A stretch of 64,000 nt of DNA from Solirubrobacter sp963724195 (GTDB lineage: Bacteria; Actinomycetota; Thermoleophilia; Solirubrobacterales; Solirubrobacteraceae), in assembly GCA_963724195.1 (NCBI GenBank), contig CAVRTQ010000004.1, forward strand, positions 15,302 to 79,301, in the 5' to 3' direction. This document shows positions 8,665 through 17,486 of the stretch, in pieces. The position numbers were made by a program, and so were the translations under genes. Position 1 is the stretch's first letter. Each line of letters starts with the position of its first letter. The notes below the pieces were generated by a model. It searched no databases. It was not told the origin of the DNA and saw only the letters and a list, made by a program, of their open reading frames with translations.

Positions 8665-10494
8665 CGCCGGAGCGCCGACTCCGTGCCGCCGAGTGATCCC
8701 GGGCCCGCGTAGGACAGCGGGCCGCGGGTGGCGAACTGCTTGTCGCCGCCGCCATCAGCGGGCCCGAGCCGGCGGCGCGCGAGCAGCACGCGCACGACGG
8801 CGGCCAGCGCCGCGAGCAGCCCCGCGAACAGCAGCATCGTGCCGACGCCCGACCCGGTCATGGCCGCGATCGCCATCGCCCACACGACGTCCAGCGGGCC
8901 GAGTTCGAGCGCGAGGCCGAGGTGCACGAGCGCGAGGACGGGGACGAGCAGGCCGAGCAACAGCGCGACCACCGCCTTCCACCCGCGCCAGCCGGTGGCG
9001 GCGAACAGCCACAGGTGCGCGGCGGGGACCAGCAGGCCCGCGGCGTAGGGGTTGCGCACCCACGCGATCGTCACCAGCCCGCACAGCCAGATCGCGGTCG
9101 CGACGGCGAGACCGTCCACCCCGGGCGCGCCGCGCCCGCGACGATCGTTCGGAATCTCCTCGGCGCTCGGCCGCGAACCGATCGCGCGCGCCAGCGCGCG
9201 AGCGCCGAACCACGCCAGGCCGGCCACGACGACCGCGCTCACGACCGCGACGATCCCGCTCGTCCCGGCCGGCCAGCGGCGCGGGTCGAGGAGCCCGGCG
9301 GGCGCGTCGACCAGGCCGGTGGCGGCGAGCGCGCGCAACCACAGCCACGCGACCGGCAGGGGCACGGCCGCGACGACCAGCCAGCCGATCCAGGGCGCGA
9401 TCGGCACGCGCCGCCGGCGCGCGCGGAAGAACGCGTCGAGTGCGGCCAGCAGGACGGGCAGCAGGAGCGTGCCCACCAGCAGCCGGACACTCCAGTCGGC
9501 CATCACGTTGCGGAGCGTGACGATGCCATCCGGCGCGTTCTCGAAGGCGGGCGCGTCACGCCGGCCGACGGCGTCCAAGGCGCCGACCGCCGTCACCGCC
9601 GAGCGTCCGAAGGCGCGCAGGCGTTTGCGATAGACGGTCGCGTCCGCCTCCGGTCCGAGCTCTCCGGACGCGGAGATCAGCACCGCGGGCAGCCCTTCGG
9701 CGCCGACGGCACCCTGCTCGGACAGCGTCACCGGCAGCGCCCGGCGGACCCACTGCGCGGCGGCGCGCGGACCACCGGGCTCGGCGCGCGCCTCGCGCCG
9801 CACGGCGGCTTGCACGGTGCGCTCGAGGCCGAGCGCCGCGGAGCTCGGAGTGCCCGTCCACGGCACCACCCACGGCTTGTCGAGCTGGTTGCTCGCCATG
9901 TCGCCGAGCACGATCACGCCGTCCACCGGGCCCCCGGCCTCCTTGCGCGCCCACTCGCGCGTGCCCTCGAAGCCGGTGCGCGCGCCCGTCGTGGAGACGA
10001 GCACGAGCGTCTTGTCCAGGTCGCGCGACTTGAAGACGCGGCCGAGTTCAAGCAATACAGCGGTGGCGGAGAGCTCCGCCTTGCCGGGCGAGTCACGGTT
10101 GGCGAGCACGACGATCCGGCGCCCGGACGCGCCAGGACGCGTCGCGATCACCGTCTGCGAGGCCGTTCTCGGTGGTGGTCCGTTCGACCGTGTACGTGGG
10201 CTTCCGGTCCGCCGACGAGGGCTCGGCCAGGTCCGCGGCCACGAAATCCGCGAGCGCGGCGTCACCGGCCGAGCCGGGTGTGCGATCCGGGAACTCGGCC
10301 GCGAGGCCCTGCAACGACCCGGGATCCTCGTCGCGCTGCGTGCCGAATGCGCGCTCGCGGCTGAATGAATCGGCGGGCAGCGCGGAGCGCCCCGGGGTCG
10401 GCCGGTCCTGCAGCGCGAAGGCAGCGAGGAACAGCGCGAGCAGCGCAGGGAGAAACGCGGTCCGGTAGACGCGGCCGTCCAACACGGGACCCAC
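8661..10494 (-). CDS. M28-peptidase-like polytopic membrane protein, frameshift near 10156
   Basis: From GTG 10494 the protein has a signal-anchor (residues 10-27) and an M28-like extracellular region, then about eight TM segments, in roughly 610 residues. The frame changes around 10150-10165 (one extra base), after which QTVIATRP and RIVVLANRDSPGKAELSATA continue. In M28 aminopeptidases this segment reads HxD followed by a metal-ligand Asp. Here the His is Asn and the distal ligands are not evident, so it is probably a non-catalytic or altered relative. It precedes and overlaps the sortase gene, suggesting a shared cell-envelope function. The family call is moderate. Confidence 0.6.
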
Positions 10495-10540
10495 GTTAAT
10501 GCCTTACCTAAGTCCCGAACTATGCTCCGGTGCTGAGTGC

Positions 10541-11251
10541 ATGACTGATCGAGCCCCCAGGATCTTGCTCGTCGACGACGAGCAGCCCATTCAGACGCTG
10601 CTGTCCTTCCCGTTGCAGCGCGATGGCTACGAGGTCGTGCAGGCCGCGGACGGCCCGGAAGCGCTCGAGCGTTTCGACGAGCAGATCTTCGATCTCGTCG
10701 TCCTGGACGTGATGTTGCCGCGCATGGACGGCCTCGAGGTCTGCCGGCGCCTGCGCGCCAAGGGCGAGACCGTGCCGATCATCATGCTCACGGCCAAGTC
10801 CGAGGAGATCGACAAGGTCCTCGGCCTGGAGCTCGGCGCGGACGACTACATCACCAAGCCGTTCTCGATGCGCGAGTTCCGCTCGCGCGTGAAGGCGGCG
10901 CTGCGCCGCTCGGGGATGGCGCGCCAGGACACCGACGACGAGCGCCCGATCGAGGTGCGAGGCCTCAAGATCGACCCGGGCAAACGCACGGTCTCGCGCC
11001 ACGGGGAGACGGTCTCGACCACCTACGTCGAGTTCGAGATCCTCGCCGCGCTGGCGCGGTCACCCGGCCGCGTGTTCACGCGCGACATGCTGCTCGCGCG
11101 GGTGTGGGGCGATTCCGCCTATCGCGATCCGCGCACGATCGACGTGCACATCCGCCATCTGCGGGAGAAGATCGAGGTGGATCCGAAGGAGCCGGAGTAC
11201 CTGTTCACGGTGCGCGGCGTCGGATACCGCTTCCGCGACGAAGAGGGCTAA
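10541..11251 (+). CDS. OmpR/PhoB-family response regulator
   Basis: ATG 10541 gives 236 residues: receiver domain with acidic pocket VDDE, phospho-acceptor Asp56 (VVLDVMLP) and the conserved Lys in ITKPFS, then a winged-helix DNA-binding domain ending in RGVGYRF. An in-frame ATG at 10499 is disfavoured because it adds 14 residues before the canonical start. The next gene, a histidine kinase, begins 10 bp downstream and is its likely partner; a HtrA-like protease follows. This resembles envelope-stress two-component arrangements. Confidence 0.95.
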   Translation: MTDRAPRILLVDDEQPIQTLLSFPLQRDGYEVVQAADGPEALERFDEQIFDLVVLDVMLPRMDGLEVCRRLRAKGETVPIIMLTAKSEEIDKVLGLELGADDYITKPFSMREFRSRVKAALRRSGMARQDTDDERPIEVRGLKIDPGKRTVSRHGETVSTTYVEFEILAALARSPGRVFTRDMLLARVWGDSAYRDPRTIDVHIRHLREKIEVDPKEPEYLFTVRGVGYRFRDEEG

Positions 11252-11261
11252 GGAGTCCTGA

Positions 11262-12717
11262 TTGCCCGGCCTGCGGTCGCTGCGCAACCGGCTGGCCCTG
11301 ATCTTCGCGCTCATCATCGTCGGCGCGATCGGGACGATCTACCTGTCGGTCACGCCGCGGCTGGAGGCGTCGCTGACGTCGCAGCGGCTCGATGACGTCG
11401 TCACGACCACCCGCCAGTCCACCGCCGGACGTCGGCGAGGCCATGTGGCCGCCGCGGCCGCTCCCCCGGCTCGACGACGGCCTCGCGCCGGATGAGGCGA
11501 AGATCAAGAGCTACCGCGCCAACAACGTCCGCAGCCTCGCCGAGCAGATCAACACCGAGATCCTCGTCATGGGCGAGGGCGAGGACGGCCTGTTCGCCTA
11601 CACGGACTCGACGCCGGACGGCGGCGCGACCGCCTCCGACGTCGAGGGTGTCGCGCGCGAGGCCCTGAGGACGCGGCGCCTGGCGAGCGCGATCGTCACG
11701 ACGCCGAACGGCGAGCAGGCCGTCGCCGCGCAGCTCATCCGCGACGATCGAGCCACCCGCCGCGACGAGCCGCAGTGGATCGCCGTGTTCGCGGACTCGC
11801 TGGACGACGTCGAGGACAACGTCGCCCTGATCCGCCGGCAGGTCCTGCTCTCGGGCGGGATCGCGCTCGTGATCGCCATCTTGGCCGGCTACCTGGTCGC
11901 GCGGGCGTTGGCGGCGCGCGTGAAGCGGCTCGAGCGCGCGGCGCGCAAGGTCGCGAGCGGCGACTTCTCGCAGCCGATCAAGGCCGACTCCGACGACGAG
12001 CTCGGCCAGCTCGCGCGCACGTTCAACGACATGCAGGACCAGCTCGCGCGCCTGGATCGCGCGCGCAAGCAGTTCATCGCGTCCGCGTCGCACGAGCTGC
12101 GGACGCCGATCTTCTCCCTGGGCGGGTTCCTGGAGCTGCTGGCCGACGAGGACCTCGACGAGGAGACCCGGCGCGCGTTCCTGGAGCAGATCCGCGGCCA
12201 GGTGGACCGGCTGCGCAACCTGGCGGTCGAGCTGCTCGACCTGTCCCGGCTGGAGGCGGGCGCGCTGGAGCTGCGGATCGAGCCGACGGACGTGGGGCAG
12301 CTCGCGCGCGAGGTGGCGTCGGAGTTCACGCCGCTCGCGGCGCAGCACGAGTCCGCAGTGGAGCTGGACCTGCGGCCGGAGCCGATCGAGCTCGACTGCG
12401 ATCCCGAGCGCGTCGCCCAGGTCCTGCGCATCCTGCTCGACAACGCGCTGCGGCACACGCCGCCCGGGACGGACGTTCGCGTTTCGGCGGCGCGGGCGAA
12501 TGGGCACGTTCGACTCGAGGTCGCCGACCGCGGCCCCGGGATCAACCGCCAGAACATGCCGCACATCTTCGAGCCGTTCTTCACCTCCGCGGAGCAGGCG
12601 CAGGGCGCCGGGCTCGGCCTCGCGATCGCGCGGGAGCTGGCGGAGCGCATGCAAGGGCGGCTCACCGTGCGGTCCGGTCCCGGCAAGACGACGTTCGCGC
12701 TGGTCCTGCCGGCATGA
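11262..12717 (+). CDS. HAMP-domain sensor histidine kinase, frameshift near 11420
   Basis: TTG 11262 is preceded by AGGAG at ideal spacing and encodes an N-terminal TM helix (LALIFALIIVGAIGTIYLSV). The frame breaks around 11415-11425, in the extracellular sensor region; removing one base joins STA to DVGEAMWPPRP. The rest holds a second TM (around residues 200-220), a HAMP domain (FSQPIKADSDDELGQLARTF), HisKA with SASHELRTP, and HATPase_c (N box DNALRHTPP, G boxes DRGPGI and GAGLGLAI). Corrected length is about 484. It lies between its response regulator and a HtrA-like gene that starts in an ATGA overlap. Confidence 0.9.
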
Positions 12718-13838
12718 GGCGCCTGCTCGCGGTCGCGGGCGCCGGCGTTGTCTTTGCCGCGTGCGGCGACTCCTCGCCTGCCCCGACCGCGACTTCGACC
12801 CCGACCACGCGGGCCGAGGTGGTCGCGAGCCAGGCCGAGGGCGGCTTCGACGCGCGCCGGATCTACGAGCAGGAGGCGCCCGGCGTCGTCACGATCGCCG
12901 CGCTGTTCGGCTCCGAGGGCGGCACGGGATCAGGCTTCGTGGTCAGCGACGAGGGCGAGATCGTCACCAACGCGCACGTCGTCACCACCGGCGAGGCGGG
13001 CGCGCCGCTGCGCAAGGCGAACGCGGTCTACGTCGAGTTCGCGGACGGCAACCGCGTCGAGGCGCGTGTGCTCGGACGCGACCCGAACGCGGACATCGCG
13101 CTGCTGAAGGTGGACCCGAAGGGCTTAGAGCTCGACCCGCTGCCATTGGGGTCCTCGGAGGCCGTGCGCGTGGGTGAGCCGGTGGCGGCGATCGGTTCTC
13201 CGTTCGGGCAGGCGCAGTCGCTCTCGGTGGGCATCGTGTCCGCGGTCGACCGCGCCGTCGCGTCTTTGACCGACTTCGCCATCGCGGGCGCGATCCAGAC
13301 CGACGCCGCCATCAACCCCGGCAACTCCGGCGGGCCGCTGGTCGGCGCCGATGGGCGCGTGATCGGCGTCAACCAGCAGATCCAGTCGCGCTCCGGCGGC
13401 GGCGAAGGGGTCGGGTTCGCCGTGCCCATCGACACCGTCAAGCGCTCGATCGATCAGTTGCGCGAGGACGGCACGGCCGCCTACGCCTACCTCGGCGTGA
13501 GCTCGGTGCCGCTGTATCCGCAGCTCGTCGACGAGTTCGGCCTCAAGGTCGAGAAGGGCGCCTGGGTCCAGGCGCTCAACCCGGGCAGCCCGGCCGCCGC
13601 GGCCGGCGTGCGGGGCGGTCGCGGTCGTGAGGCCTTCCAGGGCGCGGTGTTCGCGCGCGGCGGTGACGTGATCACGAAGGTCGGGGACGCACCGATCGAG
13701 TCCGCCGACGACCTGTCGCGCTCGCTGGCCCGCTACAAGCCCGGTGAGACCGTGCCGGTCGAGATCAATCGCGACGGTGAACGTCAGAGCGTTGACGTCA
13801 AGCTCGGCGAACGACCGGCCGGCTCGGTCGGCGGTTGA
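12714..13838 (+). CDS. HtrA/DegP-like trypsin-fold serine protease with PDZ domain, lipoprotein signal
   Basis: The 374-residue protein starts in an ATGA overlap with the kinase gene. The signal ends FAACGDSS with Cys17, a near-lipobox. The catalytic triad is visible: His88 (TNAHVV), Asp127 (NADIALLKV) and Ser205 (NPGNSGGPL). A C-terminal PDZ domain follows (about residues 265-365, with GDVITKVGDAPI). HtrA proteases degrade misfolded exported proteins. The gene order regulator, kinase, HtrA suggests that the two-component system controls or senses envelope protein stress. Confidence 0.93.
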   Translation: MRRLLAVAGAGVVFAACGDSSPAPTATSTPTTRAEVVASQAEGGFDARRIYEQEAPGVVTIAALFGSEGGTGSGFVVSDEGEIVTNAHVVTTGEAGAPLRKANAVYVEFADGNRVEARVLGRDPNADIALLKVDPKGLELDPLPLGSSEAVRVGEPVAAIGSPFGQAQSLSVGIVSAVDRAVASLTDFAIAGAIQTDAAINPGNSGGPLVGADGRVIGVNQQIQSRSGGGEGVGFAVPIDTVKRSIDQLREDGTAAYAYLGVSSVPLYPQLVDEFGLKVEKGAWVQALNPGSPAAAAGVRGGRGREAFQGAVFARGGDVITKVGDAPIESADDLSRSLARYKPGETVPVEINRDGERQSVDVKLGERPAGSVGG

Positions 13839-13863
13839 GCCGCGCCAGATATCGTCCACCGCG

Positions 13864-15324
13864 ATGAGCGAGCAGCCGCCACTGATCCTGGTCTCCAACC
13901 GTGGCCCGGTCACCTACCAGGAGGACGGCTCGGTCAAGCGCGGCACGGGTGGCCTCGTGACCGCCCTGACGGGCCTCGCTTCCCACCGCGACGCGATCTG
14001 GATCGCGTCCGCGATGACCGATCAGGACGTCGACGTCGCCCGCGAACACGACGGCAAGCCGTTCGAGGTCGAGGCGCCCGAGGGCGGCACCTTCCGCGTG
14101 CGCTTCGTCGAGAGCGACGCCGAGGCCTACGACCGCTTCTACAACATCATCGCCAACCCGATGCTCTGGTTCATCCAGCACTACCTCTGGGACCTGAGCA
14201 ACGCGCCGGACATCCGCCGGCACGAGGTGGAGGCCTTCGACAACGGCTACCAGACCGTCAACCGGGACCTGGCCGAAGCCGTGATCGACGAGATCGAGGG
14301 CCAGGAAGAGCCCGTCGTGATGGTCCACGACTACCACTTCTACACGCTGCCCGGGATGATCCGCGAGGCGCGCCCGGACGTCTTCCTCCACCACTTCATC
14401 CACATCCCGTGGACCCAGCCGGACGCCTGGCGGGTGCTCCCGAACGCGATCCGCGAGCAGATCTACGAGGGCCTGCTGGCGAACGACATCATCGGGTTCC
14501 ACACGAAGTCCTACCAGCGCAACTTCCTGCAGTGCTGCCGCGATCTGATGGACCTCGAGGTGAACTTCGAGGACGGCATCGTCGTGTGTGACGGGCGTGA
14601 GGTGTGGGTGCGGTCCTATCCGCTGCCGATCGACTACGAGGCCACGCGCGGCGTCGCCCGGCGGCCGCGGGTGCGCGAGTTCGAGGAGCGCGTCCTCGCC
14701 CGGCGGCGCGAGTACGCGATCCTGCGCGTGGACCGGGCCGACCTGTCGAAGAACGTCCTGCGCGGGTTCAGCGCCTTCGACATCTTCCTCGAGCAGCATC
14801 CGGAGTTCGCCGAGCGGATCACGTTCACGGCCCAGCTGATGCCGTCGCGCACCGACGTCCCCGAGTACGCCGAGTACCTGGAGAAGATCGAGGCGCTCGT
14901 CGCCGTCGTCAACCATCGCCACGGCACGCCCGACTGGATGCCGATCGACCTGAAGTTGCGCGACGACCTGGACGAGGCCGTCGCCTCCTACAAGCACTAC
15001 GACGTGATGATGGTCAACGCGATGTTCGACGGCATGAACCTCGTGGCCAAGGAAGGGCCCTTGGTCAACGAGCGCCACGGCGTGTCGATCCTGAGCGAGA
15101 ACACGGGCGCCCACGAGGAGCTCGGCGAGTTCGCCCTCTCCGTGAACCCGTTCGACGTCCAGGAACTCGCCGACGCCCTCTACTCGGCGCTGATGATGTC
15201 GCCGGAGGCCCGCGAACGGCGCGCCACCGGGCTGAAGGAGATCGTCACCTCGCGCGATCCGGGCGACTGGATCGACGAGCAGATCGCCGACATCCGCGCG
15301 AAGCACTCGCACACCCCGAGCTAA
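13864..15324 (+). CDS. otsA: Trehalose-6-phosphate synthase (GT20)
   Basis: The 486-residue protein begins MSEQPPLILVSNRGPV. It carries GT20 features: VSNRGP, WIHDYHF-like VMVHDYHFYTLP, HFIHIPW, RVDRADLSKN, and DGMNLVAKEG near the nucleotide-sugar site. OtsA joins UDP- or ADP-glucose with glucose-6-phosphate to make trehalose-6-phosphate for osmoprotection. No otsB phosphatase is adjacent. The start at 13864 is preferred over an in-frame ATG at 13744 inside the protease gene. The stop overlaps the stop of the convergent repeat protein by 4 bp. Confidence 0.92.
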   Translation: MSEQPPLILVSNRGPVTYQEDGSVKRGTGGLVTALTGLASHRDAIWIASAMTDQDVDVAREHDGKPFEVEAPEGGTFRVRFVESDAEAYDRFYNIIANPMLWFIQHYLWDLSNAPDIRRHEVEAFDNGYQTVNRDLAEAVIDEIEGQEEPVVMVHDYHFYTLPGMIREARPDVFLHHFIHIPWTQPDAWRVLPNAIREQIYEGLLANDIIGFHTKSYQRNFLQCCRDLMDLEVNFEDGIVVCDGREVWVRSYPLPIDYEATRGVARRPRVREFEERVLARRREYAILRVDRADLSKNVLRGFSAFDIFLEQHPEFAERITFTAQLMPSRTDVPEYAEYLEKIEALVAVVNHRHGTPDWMPIDLKLRDDLDEAVASYKHYDVMMVNAMFDGMNLVAKEGPLVNERHGVSILSENTGAHEELGEFALSVNPFDVQELADALYSALMMSPEARERRATGLKEIVTSRDPGDWIDEQIADIRAKHSHTPS

Positions 15325-15842
15325 CCCTCGAAGCCGAACTCACCGCCGCGCGGCTGCGGCCTTGTCGGCGCCGGCGCGCTTCGTCTTGGAGCGACGCGAA
15401 CGGGCGGTGCCGTAGGCGCGGGCGTCACCGCCGCAGCCGGCGTCGGGGTCTCTCCGCCCCGCGCCTCCCGCCGCGCCTCCCCGCGCGCCTCCCCGCCGCG
15501 CGCCTCCCCGCCGCGCGCCTCTCCGCCGCGCGCCTCTCCGCCGCGCGCCTTCCCACGGCGCGCCTCCCCACTGCGGCGAGCCCGGCGAGACGCGCGCGGC
15601 TTCACGCGCTGCTCCTTCTTGCTCTTGTCACTCTTCCGCGGTGGCGGCGACGGCGTAGGTGTGGGCTCCGACAGCGTCGGGATCGGCTCCTGCGCGAGCA
15701 GCGGCCGCGGTGCGTCGCCGGGCAACACGGGCGGCGGCGTGGCCGAGAACGCCCACACGATGCCGAACACGATCGCCGCCGTTCCCGCCGCCGCCAAGGC
15801 CACATTGCCCCAGCGGATGCGCCGGATCAGGTTCCGTCCCAT
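15321..15842 (-). CDS. Membrane-anchored low-complexity protein with RGGEA repeats
   Basis: The protein has 173 residues. One TM helix lies at about residues 14-32 (VALAAAGTAAIVFGIVWAF), followed by a Pro/Thr-rich stretch, a basic region (RKSDKSKKEQRVK) and tandem GGEAR units (about residues 95-125) encoded by a 15-bp repeat. The C terminus is Pro/Ala-rich. I do not recognise a family. It may be a wall-spanning protein, since charged Pro-rich repeats are common in such linkers. Repeat copy number could vary or be misassembled. Confidence 0.6.
   Translation of the reverse strand: MGRNLIRRIRWGNVALAAAGTAAIVFGIVWAFSATPPPVLPGDAPRPLLAQEPIPTLSEPTPTPSPPPRKSDKSKKEQRVKPRASRRARRSGEARRGKARGGEARGGEARGGEARGGEARGEARREARGGETPTPAAAVTPAPTAPPVRVAPRRSAPAPTRPQPRGGEFGFEG
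15463..15572. repeat. 15-bp tandem repeat inside the RGGEA protein gene
   Basis: On the plus strand, units of the form CGCGCCTCYCCGCCG repeat about six times with small changes. On the minus strand they read as Gly-Gly-Glu-Ala-Arg. The unit length is a multiple of three, so expansion keeps the frame. Confidence 0.85.
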
Positions 15843-15903
15843 GCATCTCGTAGGGTTCCGGCGAGGAACCTTCGCCCCACGTTGCTACCATCCGCGGCCG
15901 AAT

Positions 15904-16266
15904 ATGGCTAGCGGAAAGCACATCTACGACCTCACCCTTCTGCTCGACCCGGCCGTCGAGGCCGAGCGTCGCGAGCAGATCGTGGCGGACGTCGCAGACC
16001 TCATCGACCGCACCGGCGAGTTCATCGGGCGGCATGACTGGGGAACCCGCCAGGCCGCCTACGAGGTGCGCAAGAAGACTGAGGCTGACTACCACCTGAT
16101 TCAGTTCAGGGGGGAGAACGAGCTGCTCCAGCAGCTCGACCACAACCTCAAGATCACGGACGGCGTCCTGCGCCACCGGATCATCAAGCTGCGGCCGGGC
16201 ACGCCCGACCCGCCGGACCTCCGCCCGTCGGCCCAGCCGGCGAGCGGAAGCCGCCGAAGCTGCTGA
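15904..16266 (+). CDS. rpsF: 30S ribosomal protein bS6
   Basis: ATG 15904 gives 120 residues beginning MASGKHIYDLTLLLDP and containing GRHDWGTRQAAYEVRKKTEADYHL-type S6 features. bS6 pairs with bS18 in the platform of the small subunit. The usual order is rpsF-ssb-rpsR-rplI-dnaB; here rpsF is followed by a terminator and a 480-bp structured gap, and ssb reads the opposite way. Confidence 0.95.
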   Translation: MASGKHIYDLTLLLDPAVEAERREQIVADVADLIDRTGEFIGRHDWGTRQAAYEVRKKTEADYHLIQFRGENELLQQLDHNLKITDGVLRHRIIKLRPGTPDPPDLRPSAQPASGSRRSC

Positions 16267-16292
16267 GCCCGCCGAGGCTTAGCCAGAGCTTG

Positions 16293-16324
16293 AGGGGCCG
16301 CCGAGAGGCGGCCCTTGTTGTTTA
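16293..16324 (+). terminator. Rho-independent terminator after rpsF
   Basis: A perfect 8-bp stem GGGCCGCC (16295-16302) / GGCGGCCC (16307-16314) closes a GAGA tetraloop and is followed by TTGTTGTTTAA. It lies 28 bp past the rpsF stop. Confidence 0.88.
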
Positions 16325-16748
16325 AGCGGCGCGGGCGCGCGCGCTCGCCCTCGTTCGCCGCGGTAGGGCACGATCGCGGTCCTCCGCTCGGACCTGTCTG
16401 TGCCGGGCCACCCCCAAGGCTGGCGAGCGGCAACGCGCCAGCCCGGGCACGCGAGCGATGCCTTCGGACCGTCTGTCGGTCCGAACTGAACGCTGGCGTG
16501 GCGTGCGACCGTCTCTCGGCGTGGAAAGACGTGAACGCCAAGGCGTTCACGCAGTGCGGGGCACCCGCCTCACCCGCAATCAGCACGTCCGCCCCGACGG
16601 GTCAAGCAAGTCGCGCCCGCGGCAACGCGCTCCGCCACCGCGTCGCGGCGACTTGCTTGACGCGGCGGCCGCGGGCGTGCTCGCCGTTAAACGACGCGGG
16701 CCGCCCCGAGGGACGGCCCGAGCTGAAACTCAACGACGCAAGTCGCGC
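16325..16748. other. Gene-free, palindrome-rich intergenic region between rpsF and ssb
   Basis: No credible coding sequence is seen here. The region holds several strong inverted repeats: TTCGGACCG/CGGTCCGAA (16463-16485), a 9-2-9 palindrome GTGAACGCC/GGCGTTCAC (16531-16550), a 14-bp repeat GTCAAGCAAGTCGC/GCGACTTGCTTGAC (16601-16614 and 16648-16661), and the ssb terminator. It also holds GAGCGGCAACGCGCCAGC (16425-16442), repeated exactly at 25841. It could be a structured RNA, a palindromic repeat element, or a rearrangement scar linked to the inverted ssb. Confidence 0.7.
16684..16720 (-). terminator. Rho-independent terminator after ssb
   Basis: On the minus strand CGGGCCGTCC and GGGCGGCCCG pair around a CTCG loop with one mismatch (16697-16706 with 16711-16720). 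The tail is CGTCGTTTAA, the same tail seen after rplI. Confidence 0.8.
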
Positions 16749-17241
16749 CTAGAACGGGATGTCGTCGTCCGCCGGGAGCGGAGTTGCGCCCGCCGCCGAC
16801 CGGGGCCGACTGGAAGTCCGACACGTCGGCGGGGACGTCGGAGTGCGGGGTGAACCCGTTGCCCGCGCCCGCCTGGCCGCTGTAGGAGCCGCCGCCGGCG
16901 CCTTCCTCGCGGCCGCCGAGGAACTGGACGGAGTCCGCGACGACCTCGATGGACTCGCGCTTGTTGCCTTCCTTGTCGGTCCACTCACGCCACTCGAGGC
17001 GGCCGTCGATGGCGACCGGGCGCCCCTTGGACAGGAAGCGCGAGGCGTTCTCGCCCTGGGCGCCCCAGACGGTGACGCTGAAGTAGTTGGGCTTGTCGAC
17101 CCACTCGCCGTTTTCCTTGCGCCGGGAGTTGGACGCGATCCGCAGGCTGCACACCGACATGCCGGACGGCAGCGAACGGAGCTCCGGGTCGCGCGTGAGG
17201 TTCCCGGTGAGAACCACGCGATTGATGTTGGTTGCCGCCAT
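16749..17241 (-). CDS. ssb: Single-stranded DNA-binding protein, C-terminal frameshift near 16798; inverted relative to neighbours
   Basis: ATG 17241 has AAGGAG upstream. It encodes an OB-fold (MAATNINRVVLTGNLTRDPE, then SVCSLRIASNSR and WGAQGENASRFLSKGRPVAI) followed by a Gly-rich linker. In the last 50 bases the frame changes at a GGG run around 16795-16800; dropping one G yields GGGATPLPADDDIPF, the acidic tip used to recruit replication and repair partners. Corrected length is about 163. SSB coats single-stranded DNA at forks. It lies between rpsF and rpsR as usual but on the opposite strand. Confidence 0.93.
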
Positions 17242-17429
17242 GAGGGCTGGCACTCCTTTCGGACTTTCGTAGTCTTGGAGTGCGAGTCTACGTCCGGCAT
17301 CGGAGGTATCGGCGTTCATGGCCGCTTTCTCCGCACAATTGATGCAGTCTCGTTACACGTCGTGGCGGACGGAACGCAAATGGGTCGGTTCGCTACCCTG
17401 TTCGGTCCAGCGCCCGCATGGCGTACTGG

Positions 17430-17445
17430 CCTCGCGTGCGCGAGG
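17430..17445 (+). other. Hairpin in the rpsR leader
   Basis: CCTCGCG-TG-CGCGAGG is a perfect 7-bp stem 41 bp upstream of the rpsR GTG, within the 245-bp divergent region between ssb and rpsR. It might be part of an autoregulatory leader, but I cannot match it to the known S6:S18 leader motif. Confidence 0.35.
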
Positions 17446-17486
17446 CGCGCATTCCGCGAGACAGCACTTAGAGAGGTTTTCCCACA

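Noticed and set aside
17242..17486. Known S6:S18 autoregulatory leader upstream of rpsR
   Set aside because: A hairpin exists but I could not find the conserved stem and bulge arrangement, so only the hairpin is reported.
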